The notes beneath the pieces are model-generated. The model was not told the origin of the DNA, made no database searches, and worked only from the letters and a program-made list of their open reading frames with translations. The position numbers and the translations under genes are program-made. Below are positions 30,663 through 38,391 of a stretch of DNA of 38,391 bases, in pieces. The stretch is from NCBI GenBank assembly GCA_020724485.1, contig DYGW01000004.1, positions 1 through 38,391 on the forward strand, written 5' to 3'. Every line of letters begins with the position of its first letter. Positions within the stretch are counted from its first letter, which is position 1. Source of the DNA: Thermoflexus sp. GTDB lineage: Bacteria; Chloroflexota; Anaerolineae; Aggregatilineales; Aggregatilineaceae.

Positions 30663-31454
30663 ATGTCTAAGCAGCCTGTGCCGCAGCAGCCGGATCGCCA
30701 GCCGAAACCTTATAGTGCATGGACCGCCATCACCAGCGACGAAGACGGGACGCCGCTGACCCTGCTCGACCATCTCAACGAGCTGCGGGGCCGCCTGGTG
30801 CGCGCGCTGGCCGCCTTAGCCATCGGTGTGCTGCTGGCGGTCGTCTTCACCGAGCGGCTGCTCAAATACCTGATCAAGCCCTACGGCACCGAGCTACAGG
30901 TGCTCGGCCCGACCGAGAGTGTGGTGATCTACTTCCGCGTGGCGCTGCTCGCCGGGGCGATCTTCGCCATGCCTTGTATCACGCTCCAGCTTTTTCTGTT
31001 CATCGCGCCCGGCCTGACGCGCAAAGAGAAGCGGTGGGTCTACCTGGCGCTGCCGGCAACGACGGGCTTGTTCCTGGTCGGGGTGGCTTTCGCCTGGTTC
31101 ATCATGGTGCCCGCCGCGCTTGGCTTTTTGCAGGATTTCCAGAGCGAGGTCTTCCGCGCCGAGTGGACGGCGGATCGCTACATCGCCTTTCTGACCTCGG
31201 TGCTGTTCTGGATCGGGGTGGCCTTCGAGCTACCGGTCGTGGTCTTCGTGCTGGCCCGGCTGGGCATCCTCGGCCCCGGCCCCTTGATCCGCAACTGGCG
31301 GCTGGCGGTGGTGCTGATGACCATCGTCGCCGCGCTGATCACGCCGACGGTGGATCCGTTCAACATGCTGCTGGTGATCGCGCCGTTGATCGTGCTCTAC
31401 CTGATCAGCATTGGCCTGGCCGTCATCGCTTATCCCCGTGCGCTGCGTAAATAG
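30663..31454 (+). CDS. tatC: Sec-independent translocase TatC
   Basis: This 263-aa protein has six hydrophobic helices and the TatC core: LLDHLNELRGRLVRAL (34-49), the FIAPGLTRKEKRW loop, PALGFLQ-type middle segments, and DPFNMLLVIAPLIVLYLISIGLA at the end. TatC recognises twin-arginine signal peptides of folded, often cofactor-containing proteins. No tatA or tatB gene is seen in the window. An N-terminal extension of about 30 polar residues precedes the conserved start. The gene lies 27 nt after nusB. Confidence 0.93.
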   Translation: MSKQPVPQQPDRQPKPYSAWTAITSDEDGTPLTLLDHLNELRGRLVRALAALAIGVLLAVVFTERLLKYLIKPYGTELQVLGPTESVVIYFRVALLAGAIFAMPCITLQLFLFIAPGLTRKEKRWVYLALPATTGLFLVGVAFAWFIMVPAALGFLQDFQSEVFRAEWTADRYIAFLTSVLFWIGVAFELPVVVFVLARLGILGPGPLIRNWRLAVVLMTIVAALITPTVDPFNMLLVIAPLIVLYLISIGLAVIAYPRALRK

Positions 31455-31511
31455 ACGTTCCACAGAGTGATCGTCCGCTGGCACGGTTGTACGCTGTCTT
31501 AGGAGTATGGC

Positions 31512-32837
31512 ATGTCTAAAACCCGTGTCCTGATCATGGGCGCCGCCGGGCGCGACTTTCACAACTTCAACACCGTCTTCCGCGACAACCCGGCCTATCA
31601 GGTTGTCGCCTTCACCGCGACGCAGATTCCCGACATCGAAGGGCGTCTCTATCCGCCGGAGCTATCCGGGCCGCTCTACCCGGAGGGCATCCCCATCTAT
31701 CCCGAAAACGACCTGGCCGCGCTGATCCGCGAGCAGGCCATTGACGAGGTCGTGTTCGCCTATTCGGACGTGTCGCACGAGTACGTGATGCACAAGGCGA
31801 GCCTGGTGCTGGCCGCTGGCGCCGACTACCGCTTGATCGGCCCCAAGCAGACCATGCTCAAAAGCAGCAAGCCGGTCGTGGGCGTGGGCGCGGTGCGCAC
31901 CGGCTGCGGCAAGAGCCAGACAACGCGCGCCGTCAGCCGGGCGCTGCGCAAGCTGGGCTACCGCGTCGCGGTGGTGCGCCATCCCATGCCCTACGGCGAC
32001 CTGGCCCGCCAGGCCGTGCAGCGCTTCGCCACCTACGACGACCTGGTTCGTCACGAGGCGACCATCGAGGAGCGCGAGGAGTACGAGCCGCACATTGACA
32101 GCGGCGTGGTCGTCTTCGCCGGCGTGGACTACGAGCGCATCCTGCGCGCCGCCGAGCAGGAGGCCGACATCGTGCTGTGGGACGGCGGCAACAACGATCT
32201 GCCCTTCTACGCGCCCGACCTGTACTTCGTGCTGGTAGACCCGCACCGGCCCGGCCACGAGCAGAGCTACCACCCCGGCGAAGCCAACCTGCGCATGGCC
32301 GACGTGGTGATCATCAACAAGATTGACACGGCGGATCAGGCGGGCGTGCAGCAGGTGCGCGAGAGCATCCGCGCGCTCAACCCCACCGCTGCGGTGATTG
32401 ACGCCGCGTCGCCCATCTTCGTGGACGATCCCGCGGCCATTCGTGGCCAGCGCGTGCTGGTGGTGGAGGACGGCCCCACCCTGACACACGGCGAGATGGC
32501 CTACGGCGCGGGCGTGGTCGCCGCGCAGCGTTTCGGCGCGGCGGAACTGGTAGACCCGCGCCCCTACGCCGTGCGCAGCATCGCCGAGACGTTCGCCAAG
32601 TATCCCAACACGGGCACCCTGTTGCCTGCCATGGGCTACGGCGAGGCGCAGCGTGCCGACCTGGAGGAGACGATCCGCGCCACGCCGTGCGATCTGGTGA
32701 TCGTCGCCACGCCGATTGACCTGGCGCGCGTGATCACCATTGACAAGCCGACGCAGCGCGTCCGCTACGAACTGCAAGAGTTGGGACAACCGACCGTCTA
32801 TGAGGTATTGCGGGCCAAGTTTGGTCCCAAGGCATAA
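31512..32837 (+). CDS. COG2403 GTPase-like protein, cyclic 2,3-diphosphoglycerate synthase family
   Basis: This 441-aa protein begins with a Rossmann-like region (VLIMGAAGRDFHNFNTVFRD). A P-loop GAVRTGCGKS (126-135) follows, then DPHRPGHEQSYHPGEANLRMADVVIINKIDTAD with a G4-like NKID motif. This pattern matches COG2403, whose archaeal member CpgS makes cyclic 2,3-diphosphoglycerate. The bacterial role is not established, and the name may reflect the family rather than the reaction. Shine-Dalgarno AGGAG precedes the ATG. It follows tatC by 57 nt in the same direction. Confidence 0.82.
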   Translation: MSKTRVLIMGAAGRDFHNFNTVFRDNPAYQVVAFTATQIPDIEGRLYPPELSGPLYPEGIPIYPENDLAALIREQAIDEVVFAYSDVSHEYVMHKASLVLAAGADYRLIGPKQTMLKSSKPVVGVGAVRTGCGKSQTTRAVSRALRKLGYRVAVVRHPMPYGDLARQAVQRFATYDDLVRHEATIEEREEYEPHIDSGVVVFAGVDYERILRAAEQEADIVLWDGGNNDLPFYAPDLYFVLVDPHRPGHEQSYHPGEANLRMADVVIINKIDTADQAGVQQVRESIRALNPTAAVIDAASPIFVDDPAAIRGQRVLVVEDGPTLTHGEMAYGAGVVAAQRFGAAELVDPRPYAVRSIAETFAKYPNTGTLLPAMGYGEAQRADLEETIRATPCDLVIVATPIDLARVITIDKPTQRVRYELQELGQPTVYEVLRAKFGPKA

Positions 32838-32911
32838 CCGTTGGCAGGGCGAGAAGCGCGCCGGTAAGGGCGCGCTTCCGTTTCCGCCAGTGGGCGGAGA
32901 CCTGAGCGACC

Positions 32912-33838
32912 ATGAGCGCACCCCCCCGACCTCCCACGAAGCGGCACCGCTGGCGGCGGACGCTGACTCTGGCCGCGGTCGCCGTCGCGCTAACCTTCGT
33001 CGCTGTGCCATCAGCGCTCGGCTTTCTGACGACCTATCGCCTGCTCTATGCCCCTTGCGGCGAAGACCCGCGCACGCCGGCAGACTTCGGCCACCCCTGG
33101 GAAGACGTGACCATCGCCGGGCGGGAGGGGCGCTTCCGCGCCTATTTCATCCCCGGCGCGAACGGCGCGGTGGTGATCATCCCGCCAGCGGCGGCGAGCG
33201 GGCGCGGTAATCGTCTGCACGAAGCGGATGTGCTGGCCCGCCACGGCTATGCCGTGCTGACCTTCGAGTCGCGGCGCTGCGCTGGCATAGGGCCGCTCAG
33301 CCTGGGCTACCGGGAGATCGGCGAGGTCGGCGACGCGCTGGCCTACCTGGAGGCGCGCGGCGACGTGAACTCGGCGCGCATCGGCGTGCTCGGCTTCTCG
33401 TCGGCGGGAGCGACGGCGGTGATGGCCGCCGCGCGCTACCCGGCGCTGCGCGCGGTCGTAGCCGAGGGGGGCTATGGTGATTTCGCCGAAGGTACCCTGG
33501 CGCTGGGGACAGGCGGCCCGCTGGAAGTGCTCTACAAGGAAGCGATTGCCCTCAGCTACCGCTTGCTTAGCGGCGTAGAACTTGCTAAGCTGAGTCCGCA
33601 GAGCGTGATCGGCAGCATCGCCCCGCGCCCGATTCTGCTCATTTATGGGAGCCGCGAGCACAGCCTGGGCGGGGCGCGGACGCAGCTTGCTGCTGCGGGC
33701 GCGAACGCTGCGCTGTGGGTCGTGGAGGGGGCCGGGCACGGCGATTACCTGGCCGTTGCGCCGCACGAGTACGAGGCGCGCGTGATCGCCTTTTTCGACG
33801 CGGCGCTGCTGGGCCTGGTGACAACCACTGAACGTTAG
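32912..33838 (+). CDS. Membrane-anchored alpha/beta hydrolase
   Basis: This 308-aa protein has an N-terminal basic stretch and one membrane helix (about 17-38). The alpha/beta hydrolase domain has the nucleophile elbow GFSSAG (Ser in GVLGFSSAGATAV), the late Asp/Glu region RPILLIYGSREHSLGG and the His in VVEGAGHGDYL. Such proteins are serine hydrolases acting on esters or peptides outside the membrane. It lies in the same direction as the COG2403 gene and shares its last base with the asparaginase-family start. The substrate is unknown. Confidence 0.82.
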   Translation: MSAPPRPPTKRHRWRRTLTLAAVAVALTFVAVPSALGFLTTYRLLYAPCGEDPRTPADFGHPWEDVTIAGREGRFRAYFIPGANGAVVIIPPAAASGRGNRLHEADVLARHGYAVLTFESRRCAGIGPLSLGYREIGEVGDALAYLEARGDVNSARIGVLGFSSAGATAVMAAARYPALRAVVAEGGYGDFAEGTLALGTGGPLEVLYKEAIALSYRLLSGVELAKLSPQSVIGSIAPRPILLIYGSREHSLGGARTQLAAAGANAALWVVEGAGHGDYLAVAPHEYEARVIAFFDAALLGLVTTTER

Positions 33839-34761
33839 TGAAAGGTATTCTTGAGGTGATCCCACGCATCATCGTTCACGGCGGAGCCTGGAAGATCGCC
33901 GAGGAGGAGCACGCCGGGCATATGGCGGGAGTGCGCGCTGCTGCTGAGGCCGGCCGGGCGATTCTGGCGGCGGGCGGCTCGGCGCTCGATGCGGTGGAGC
34001 GGGCGGTGATCGTCATGGAAGACGATCCCGCCTTCGACGCAGGCGTGGGCAGCGTCTTCAACCGCGCCGGCGATATCGAAATGGACGCCATCATCATGGA
34101 CGGGCGCACCCTCAAACTGGGCGCGGTCGCCGCCGTGCGCGGCATCACCAACCCCGTCCGGCTGGCCCGGATGCTCTTCGACGACACCGATCACAGCCTG
34201 CTCGTCGGCGAAGGGGCGCGGCGCTTCGCTGAGGAAAAGGGGATGCGGCTCTGTGCCCAGGCTGAGCTGACCGTCCCGCGCGAGATCGAGCGTTTCCTGC
34301 GCCTGCAAAAAATGCCGGACTACCGCCTGTCCTACGAATTCACGCCAGACCCGCAGGGCACGGTCGGCGCGGTAGCCATTGACGCCGAGGGACACGTCGC
34401 GGCGGCCACTTCGACCGGCGGCGTGGCCTACAAGATGCCGGGGCGCGTGGGCGACTCGCCGCTGGTCGGGTCGGGGGCCTACGCCGACGACCTGAGCGGC
34501 GCGGCGTCGGCCACCGGGCACGGCGAGAGCATCATGCGTGTTGTGCTGTGCAAGATGGCCACCGACGCTGTCGCGCGCGGTCTGCGCGCTCAGCAAGCCG
34601 CCGACCTCGCCATCCGCACGATGTTCGAGCGCACCGGCGGCTACGGCGGGCTGATCCTGGTGGATCGCCAGGGACAGGTCGCCTTCGCCTACAACACGCC
34701 GCATATGACCGTCGCCTGGACGGGCGAGGATGGGAGCATCCACGCCCGCATCAAGGCGTGA
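33838..34761 (+). CDS. Isoaspartyl peptidase / type III L-asparaginase (Ntn hydrolase)
   Basis: This protein of about 307 aa is made as a precursor that cleaves itself. The alpha chain begins IIVHGGAW, and the beta chain starts at the nucleophile T175 in QGTVGAVAID. The downstream glycine-rich AAATSTGGVAYKMPGRVGDSPLVGSGAY is diagnostic of the family, which removes isoaspartyl residues or hydrolyses L-asparagine. The GTG at 33838 overlaps the previous stop by 1 nt; a GTG at 33856, with AAAGG at better spacing, is the alternative start. It is coupled to the hydrolase gene. Confidence 0.92.
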   Translation: MKGILEVIPRIIVHGGAWKIAEEEHAGHMAGVRAAAEAGRAILAAGGSALDAVERAVIVMEDDPAFDAGVGSVFNRAGDIEMDAIIMDGRTLKLGAVAAVRGITNPVRLARMLFDDTDHSLLVGEGARRFAEEKGMRLCAQAELTVPREIERFLRLQKMPDYRLSYEFTPDPQGTVGAVAIDAEGHVAAATSTGGVAYKMPGRVGDSPLVGSGAYADDLSGAASATGHGESIMRVVLCKMATDAVARGLRAQQAADLAIRTMFERTGGYGGLILVDRQGQVAFAYNTPHMTVAWTGEDGSIHARIKA

Positions 34762-34787
34762 GACGCACCAGGGGAAGGGTGAAGCGC

Positions 34788-35663
34788 ATGAACCGGCGGC
34801 GGGCAGTGGGGGCAGTGATCGGGCTGGTGGCAGGGTTGGTCTCCGGCTGCGGGCTGCTGCAGGATACCCCCCCGACCGTCACGCCGATCTACATCACGGC
34901 CACACCGGAGCCGGTGATCGTGCCCATCGTCGCCACCGAAACGCCCGCGGCGACGCCGGTCGTGGCCGGGACCAGCGCGGCACTGCTGCCCACGCGCGGC
35001 CCGGAGCGCACGGCGACCTTCACCCCGCCGCCGCGCATCACCCAGACGCCCACCTTCACGCCCACTGCCACTGATACGCCGGTCACGCCGGGGCCGGTTG
35101 TCTACGCGCCGGTCGGGGGTGTGGCGGGCGCGGGCGGCGTCATCGGCAGCGGCAGCGGGGGCAGCGCGGGGACGGGCTGCGCCAACGTTCCTGGCGGGAG
35201 CATTGGCGCGATCTACCAAAGCGACCCGTCCATCGCGGCGGCCATTGGCTGTCCGCTGGCTGGCGCGCCGAGCGCGGTGGGCAGCGCCTACCAGCCGTTC
35301 CAGAACGGCCTGATGATCTGGGTCTCGGCACTGGGGGCGGTGACCCAACCAGCCATCTACGCCCTCTATGGCAACGGCACCTATCAGCGCTTCAACGACA
35401 CGTTCCTCGACGGCATTGACCCCAGCAGCGGCGGGGCCGTCCCGCCGCCGGGTTTGGTGGAGCCGGTGCGTGGTTTCGGCAAGGTCTGGCGCGAGAATCC
35501 GACGGCGCGCGACACGCTCGGCTGGGCGCTGACCGGCGAGAGCGGCGGCACGGCGGAGATTCTGCTCTTCGAGCGCGGGGAGATGCTGCGCGTCCCGCAA
35601 TCCGGGCAGACGTACATCCTGATCACCGGCGCGCCGGGCACGTGGAGCGCGCGGGCTGGGTAG
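34788..35663 (+). CDS. Lipoprotein with Thr/Pro-rich linker and LGFP-like domain
   Basis: This 291-aa lipoprotein has the lipobox LVSGC (C21). A long Thr/Pro/Ala linker (about 28-105, many TATP, TPT and TETP repeats) probably spans the envelope, a form common in Chloroflexota. The C-terminal part (about 135-291) has repeated segments such as SIAAAIGCPLAGAP and ARDTLGWALTGES, which resemble LGFP-type wall-associated repeats. The ATG at 34788 is chosen over the upstream GTG because of spacing to GGGGAAGG. The upstream frame from 34548 is a shadow of the peptidase gene. Function is unknown; a surface anchor or binding protein is likely. Confidence 0.75.
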   Translation: MNRRRAVGAVIGLVAGLVSGCGLLQDTPPTVTPIYITATPEPVIVPIVATETPAATPVVAGTSAALLPTRGPERTATFTPPPRITQTPTFTPTATDTPVTPGPVVYAPVGGVAGAGGVIGSGSGGSAGTGCANVPGGSIGAIYQSDPSIAAAIGCPLAGAPSAVGSAYQPFQNGLMIWVSALGAVTQPAIYALYGNGTYQRFNDTFLDGIDPSSGGAVPPPGLVEPVRGFGKVWRENPTARDTLGWALTGESGGTAEILLFERGEMLRVPQSGQTYILITGAPGTWSARAG

Positions 35664-35675
35664 AGCTATCAGCTT

Positions 35676-35748
35676 TTCAGCCATCAGCTATCAGCGAGGG
35701 GCGATCCTATGGGGTTCTTGCAGATGGCTGACCGCTGATGGCTGTCAG
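35676..35748. repeat. Interrupted inverted repeat (CAGCCATCAGC family)
   Basis: The exact 11-bp arm at 35678-35688 and its complement at 35734-35744 lie inside longer, about 80% matching 21-bp arms made of CAGCTATCAGC-like units. It fills the gap between the lipoprotein gene and the protease gene. It may act as a terminator or be a dispersed repeat. Confidence 0.65.
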
Positions 35749-35764
35749 CTCAGGAGCGAATGCG

Positions 35765-36322
35765 ATGAAACTCGACGACGGCACGCTGACCCTGGCCCCG
35801 CGGCACGGGCGCGAGGTCGCCAGCGTTCACCTGTACCAGGGAAGCTCCAACGACTGCGGGCCGCATGTGGTGGCGATGGCCGTCAACTTCTGGCACGGGC
35901 GCGCCGTCCTCGACGCAGCAGAGGTCGCCCGCGCCATGAACCGCCCGCGCCTGGGCCTGGGGGTGCCGCCGTTGGTGGTACGGCGCGTGCCGGGCTGGGC
36001 TACTTTCCCCTGGGGCATCGCCGATGTGCTGCGTGCCAACAGCGTCCCCGCGCGCTGGCGTGCTCGTGCCAGCGAAGACGATCTGCGCCGCGCCCTGACG
36101 GAAGATCGCCTGCTCATGCCCATCTACGGCGAGCCGCTGCGGCGGCGCGGCCTGCGCTGGACGGGCTGGTCGCATGTGGCGATTCTGTGCGGCTGGGAGC
36201 CAGCGGAGGAGCGCTACTGGTTCGTGGACTCGTCGCGGGCCAGCGCGCCGACCAGCCGTCCGCGCGCCGAGTTCCTGCGGCTGTGGGGCAACATGGGCCG
36301 CCTGCTGGTGGAGACGCTCTAG
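35765..36322 (+). CDS. C39-like papain-fold cysteine protease
   Basis: This 185-aa protein looks like a free-standing peptidase_C39-like domain. The catalytic residues are visible: Q25 and C31 in YQGSSNDCGPHVVA, H137 in GWSHVAIL and D155 in YWFVDSS. There is no signal peptide or membrane helix in this form. Shine-Dalgarno AGGAG precedes the ATG at 35765; the frame from 35738 is longer without better support. Such domains mature bacteriocins or cleave other peptides, but no bacteriocin gene is seen. It converges with the membrane protein gene and overlaps it by 4 nt. Confidence 0.82.
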   Translation: MKLDDGTLTLAPRHGREVASVHLYQGSSNDCGPHVVAMAVNFWHGRAVLDAAEVARAMNRPRLGLGVPPLVVRRVPGWATFPWGIADVLRANSVPARWRARASEDDLRRALTEDRLLMPIYGEPLRRRGLRWTGWSHVAILCGWEPAEERYWFVDSSRASAPTSRPRAEFLRLWGNMGRLLVETL

Positions 36323-38391
36323 CCCTCCAGGGGAATCGTCGCGCCCTGCGCCAGGTACGCGCCCGCCTCGTCCAGCACCTCGACGTTGCGGAACGTCTCG
36401 CCCTCGATCGCGTACATCCCCGCGTAGAGTGTCGCCGTCTCCGGCGGGAGGGCCAGGTCGAACCACAGGGCCAGCGTATCGCCCGCCCGCCAGTAGCGCC
36501 CCGGCCAGGCGGGACGATCCGCCTGCGCCAGCCGCATCCCCGCCGCGTCGAGCGCGTGCACGAACGCCTGTACGTCCGCCTCGTCTGGCCCATCCAGCCG
36601 CCAGACCAGGGCGACTTCGCCGTCGGTGAGAGCGTAACCGGTCAGCGTTGCGCCGTTGGCGAAGTGAACCGGCTCGATCTCCGTCACCGCCGCCAGCGGC
36701 AGTGCCTGTGAAGCCGAACGCAGCGCGTAGGGCCGTTCGCCGGAGCGCAGAGGAAATACGTCCGTCCCTGGCACGTCGAGGCAGGCGGCGTCCGGGCACG
36801 TCCGCAGCCCTGGGACGGGCGCGATCAGTTCCAGCGCGTCTCCGGCGGGGATGACCGCCGTCCGCGTCCCGTCCACGAAGCGCAGCGACGGCAGCGAGTC
36901 GAGCAGCGCGCCCCACACCGCCGGAATCTCGTCGAAGGGCGCGAGTTCCTCGTCGCTGATCACAAGCACATCCGCCGGATCGCGGGCCAGGATCGCCGCG
37001 CGCACAGCGAGCAGATAGTGCAGCGGCGTGCCGAAGCCGCCGGGCGTGGCCCGCCCGTCCACGAAATCCAGCAGGGCGGCGAAAGCGTAGACCTGCAACG
37101 CGACCATCGCCAGCAGCAACGCGGCCAATCCCAACCCCAGCGCTCGCCGCAAGCGGAGCGGGCGGATCGCCGCGATCAGCGCGTCAGCGCCGGCTCCGGC
37201 CAGCAGGTAAGCGACGGGCATGAGCGGGATGAAGTAATGCGCCACCACCTCCGTCCACTCCCAGGTGAAGAGCAGCACGGGGACGATCAGCCAGGCAGCG
37301 AGCACGATCCGCACTTTGACCTCACCCCTTGGCCTCGCTGCACTTGGCTCTTCTCTCTCTCCCTGATGCACTTTAAGAAATAACTCAGGATACCTTGCTG
37401 CTCGGTGGCGCAGGCGGCTGATGGCGTTCTTGTAGGGGCGGGGTTGCAAACCCGCCCCTACAGCGCCCCTACGTGCCGCGCGTGGTATCCGCGCTAATTC
37501 GTTACTCTGCAACAATACTCCCCTACGCCAGATCGCCCGCCCCAGCCACCACGCCGCGGTGAACATCGCCGCCAGCGGGATCAGCGCGAACAGGGGATCG
37601 GCGTCCGGCACGCTGGCGCGGTAGGCGCGGAACTGTTCCGGTCCGGCCAGCGAGTGGATGTCCGTCCCGGTGACGATCAGCCAAGCGTACTCCAGCGCCC
37701 TGCTGCTGATCACCTGCGCGTGATCGGGGTCGGTCTGCACTCGCTCGTGCCAGGCATCCGGCGCGAGCCAGCCGTCGCGGTACGCCCCGGCAGCGGCGGG
37801 CAGCGCGGTCAGCGCGGCGAGCAACAGCCCGGCAGCCAGCTCGCGGCGGCGTATCCGGCGTGACCACAGCGCCAACGCCAACCCGCTGAGCGGTATCAGG
37901 CTGGCGGCGGCGTAGTGAATCTGGACGGTGATCGCCAGCAGCGGCCAGTGCCCGATCCGCGCCCAGCGCTTGCCTTCAGCATAGCCGAGCAGGGCGGTGA
38001 AGACGGTGAGCACCACGAAGGGCGGCAACAGGTCTTGTGCCCACAGCTTGCGGGCGTAGATCGCCCCCCAGGGACTGGCCGCGTAGAGCAGCGCAGCGAT
38101 CAGCGCGGCCCGCACGCCCGCATAGCGCCGCGCCAGCGCCCAGGTGAGCGCCACCGCCAACACGTTCAGCGCGCCGACGTAGAGCGTGGCGGGCAGGGGA
38201 CTGTCGCTGAAGGCGAAGGGGACAGCGAACAGGTAGACGCTGACCGGCGGGTTGGGGATGTTCACCGACGAACTGAGACCGAGCAGGGGCAGATCGCGCC
38301 CGCGCGCCAGATCGAGGGTGCGCGCCATCATGTTGGCTTCGTCGCGCTTGAACTCCGTGATGCCCGGCGCGCCCATCCGCAGCGCCGCCGC
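36319..38391 (-). CDS. GT39/PMT-like membrane glycosyltransferase, 5' end cut by window
   Basis: The protein has 690 visible residues; the frame runs open to the right edge (AAALR before the first Met), so the true start lies beyond. It has many hydrophobic helices. The early luminal motif FKRDEANMMARTLDLARG resembles the catalytic Asp/Glu loop of GT39/ArnT-like enzymes, which move a sugar from a lipid carrier. The C-terminal 240 residues are extracytoplasmic. About 70 residues between the helices AMFTAAWWLGRAIW and RIVLAAWLIVPVLLF are basic, non-membrane sequence (including VGAGLQPRPYKNAI) encoded by two dispersed repeats. The stop overlaps the protease gene by 4 nt. Donor and acceptor are unknown. 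Confidence 0.75.
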   Translation of the reverse strand, partial: AAALRMGAPGITEFKRDEANMMARTLDLARGRDLPLLGLSSSVNIPNPPVSVYLFAVPFAFSDSPLPATLYVGALNVLAVALTWALARRYAGVRAALIAALLYAASPWGAIYARKLWAQDLLPPFVVLTVFTALLGYAEGKRWARIGHWPLLAITVQIHYAAASLIPLSGLALALWSRRIRRRELAAGLLLAALTALPAAAGAYRDGWLAPDAWHERVQTDPDHAQVISSRALEYAWLIVTGTDIHSLAGPEQFRAYRASVPDADPLFALIPLAAMFTAAWWLGRAIWRRGVLLQSNELARIPRAARRGAVGAGLQPRPYKNAISRLRHRAARYPELFLKVHQGEREEPSAARPRGEVKVRIVLAAWLIVPVLLFTWEWTEVVAHYFIPLMPVAYLLAGAGADALIAAIRPLRLRRALGLGLAALLLAMVALQVYAFAALLDFVDGRATPGGFGTPLHYLLAVRAAILARDPADVLVISDEELAPFDEIPAVWGALLDSLPSLRFVDGTRTAVIPAGDALELIAPVPGLRTCPDAACLDVPGTDVFPLRSGERPYALRSASQALPLAAVTEIEPVHFANGATLTGYALTDGEVALVWRLDGPDEADVQAFVHALDAAGMRLAQADRPAWPGRYWRAGDTLALWFDLALPPETATLYAGMYAIEGETFRNVEVLDEAGAYLAQGATIPLEG
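37315..37370 (-). repeat. Half-copy of the 28154-28254 repeat inside the GT39-like gene
   Basis: TTGACCTCACCCC, GGCCTCGCT and TCTCTCTCTCC on the plus strand align with the complement of the repeat's right half. The segment is read through in frame and encodes the basic stretch VHQGEREEPSAARPRGEVK. Confidence 0.7.
37432..37461 (-). repeat. GTAGGGG-family palindrome inside the GT39-like gene
   Basis: GTAGGGGCGGGGTT, with one extra G, pairs with AACCCGCCCCTAC (37449-37461). It is the third copy of the family in the window and the only one inside a coding region, where it encodes GLQPRPYKN. Confidence 0.85.

Noticed and set aside
34548-34787. Extension of the lipoprotein frame upstream
   Set aside because: It overlaps the isoaspartyl peptidase gene in another frame, and the lipobox signal peptide begins at 34788.

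Overview
The window is a GC-rich bacterial chromosome segment, most likely from Chloroflexota (Anaerolineae-like). This is inferred from the gene mix: a LivKHMGF transporter, an Asp23-nusB pair, Thr/Pro-linker lipoproteins, DUF305 and SHOCT copper-region proteins, and many dispersed intergenic palindromes. No rRNA, tRNA or CRISPR array was seen. Both ends cut genes: cas5 at the left end and a GT39-like membrane protein at the right end.

Region 1 (1-6358, minus strand) is a type I CRISPR-Cas interference operon. It is transcribed as a WYL regulator, cas3 (helicase followed by a C-terminal HD nuclease), a Cas8-like large subunit, DevR-family cas7, and cas5 (cut by the window edge). The order resembles the Myxococcus dev-type operon.

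Region 2 (6359-13988) is a copper or metal-handling neighbourhood. It holds a CopB-type P-type ATPase with a His-rich N-terminus, a Met-rich PepSY-like exported protein, a SHOCT membrane protein, a small Cys/His-rich protein, a NarL-type two-component system, a small His-rich exported protein and a DUF305 protein.

Region 3 (14240-18106, plus strand) is the most interesting part. It is a tight five-gene extracytoplasmic redox operon: a PCYCGC lipoprotein, a membrane-anchored CuA cupredoxin, a DUF1573-like protein, a NosR/NapH-like polyferredoxin membrane protein, and a CuA cupredoxin fused to cytochrome c. The DUF1573-like gene has an in-frame UGA next to a cysteine, with a bacterial-SECIS-like hairpin just downstream, so it is a strong candidate selenoprotein. 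No oxidase or nitrous-oxide reductase catalytic subunit is nearby.

Region 4 (18368-26968) is an amino-acid uptake and oxidation block. A branched-chain-type ABC transporter (livK-H-M-G-F), an EamA exporter and a FAD amine/amino-acid oxidase run on the minus strand. An ornithine cyclodeaminase/mu-crystallin family enzyme converges on them.

Region 5 (27291-38391) is mixed. It has a cyclic-nucleotide-binding protein with a tiny overlapping partner and a FabG-like reductase. A mostly housekeeping plus-strand run follows: asp23, nusB, tatC, a COG2403 GTPase-like protein, an alpha/beta hydrolase, an isoaspartyl peptidase, a lipoprotein and a C39-like protease. A membrane glycosyltransferase-like gene then converges from the right end. 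Several families of dispersed palindromic repeats lie between these genes. Two of them appear to have been inserted in frame into the glycosyltransferase-like gene.
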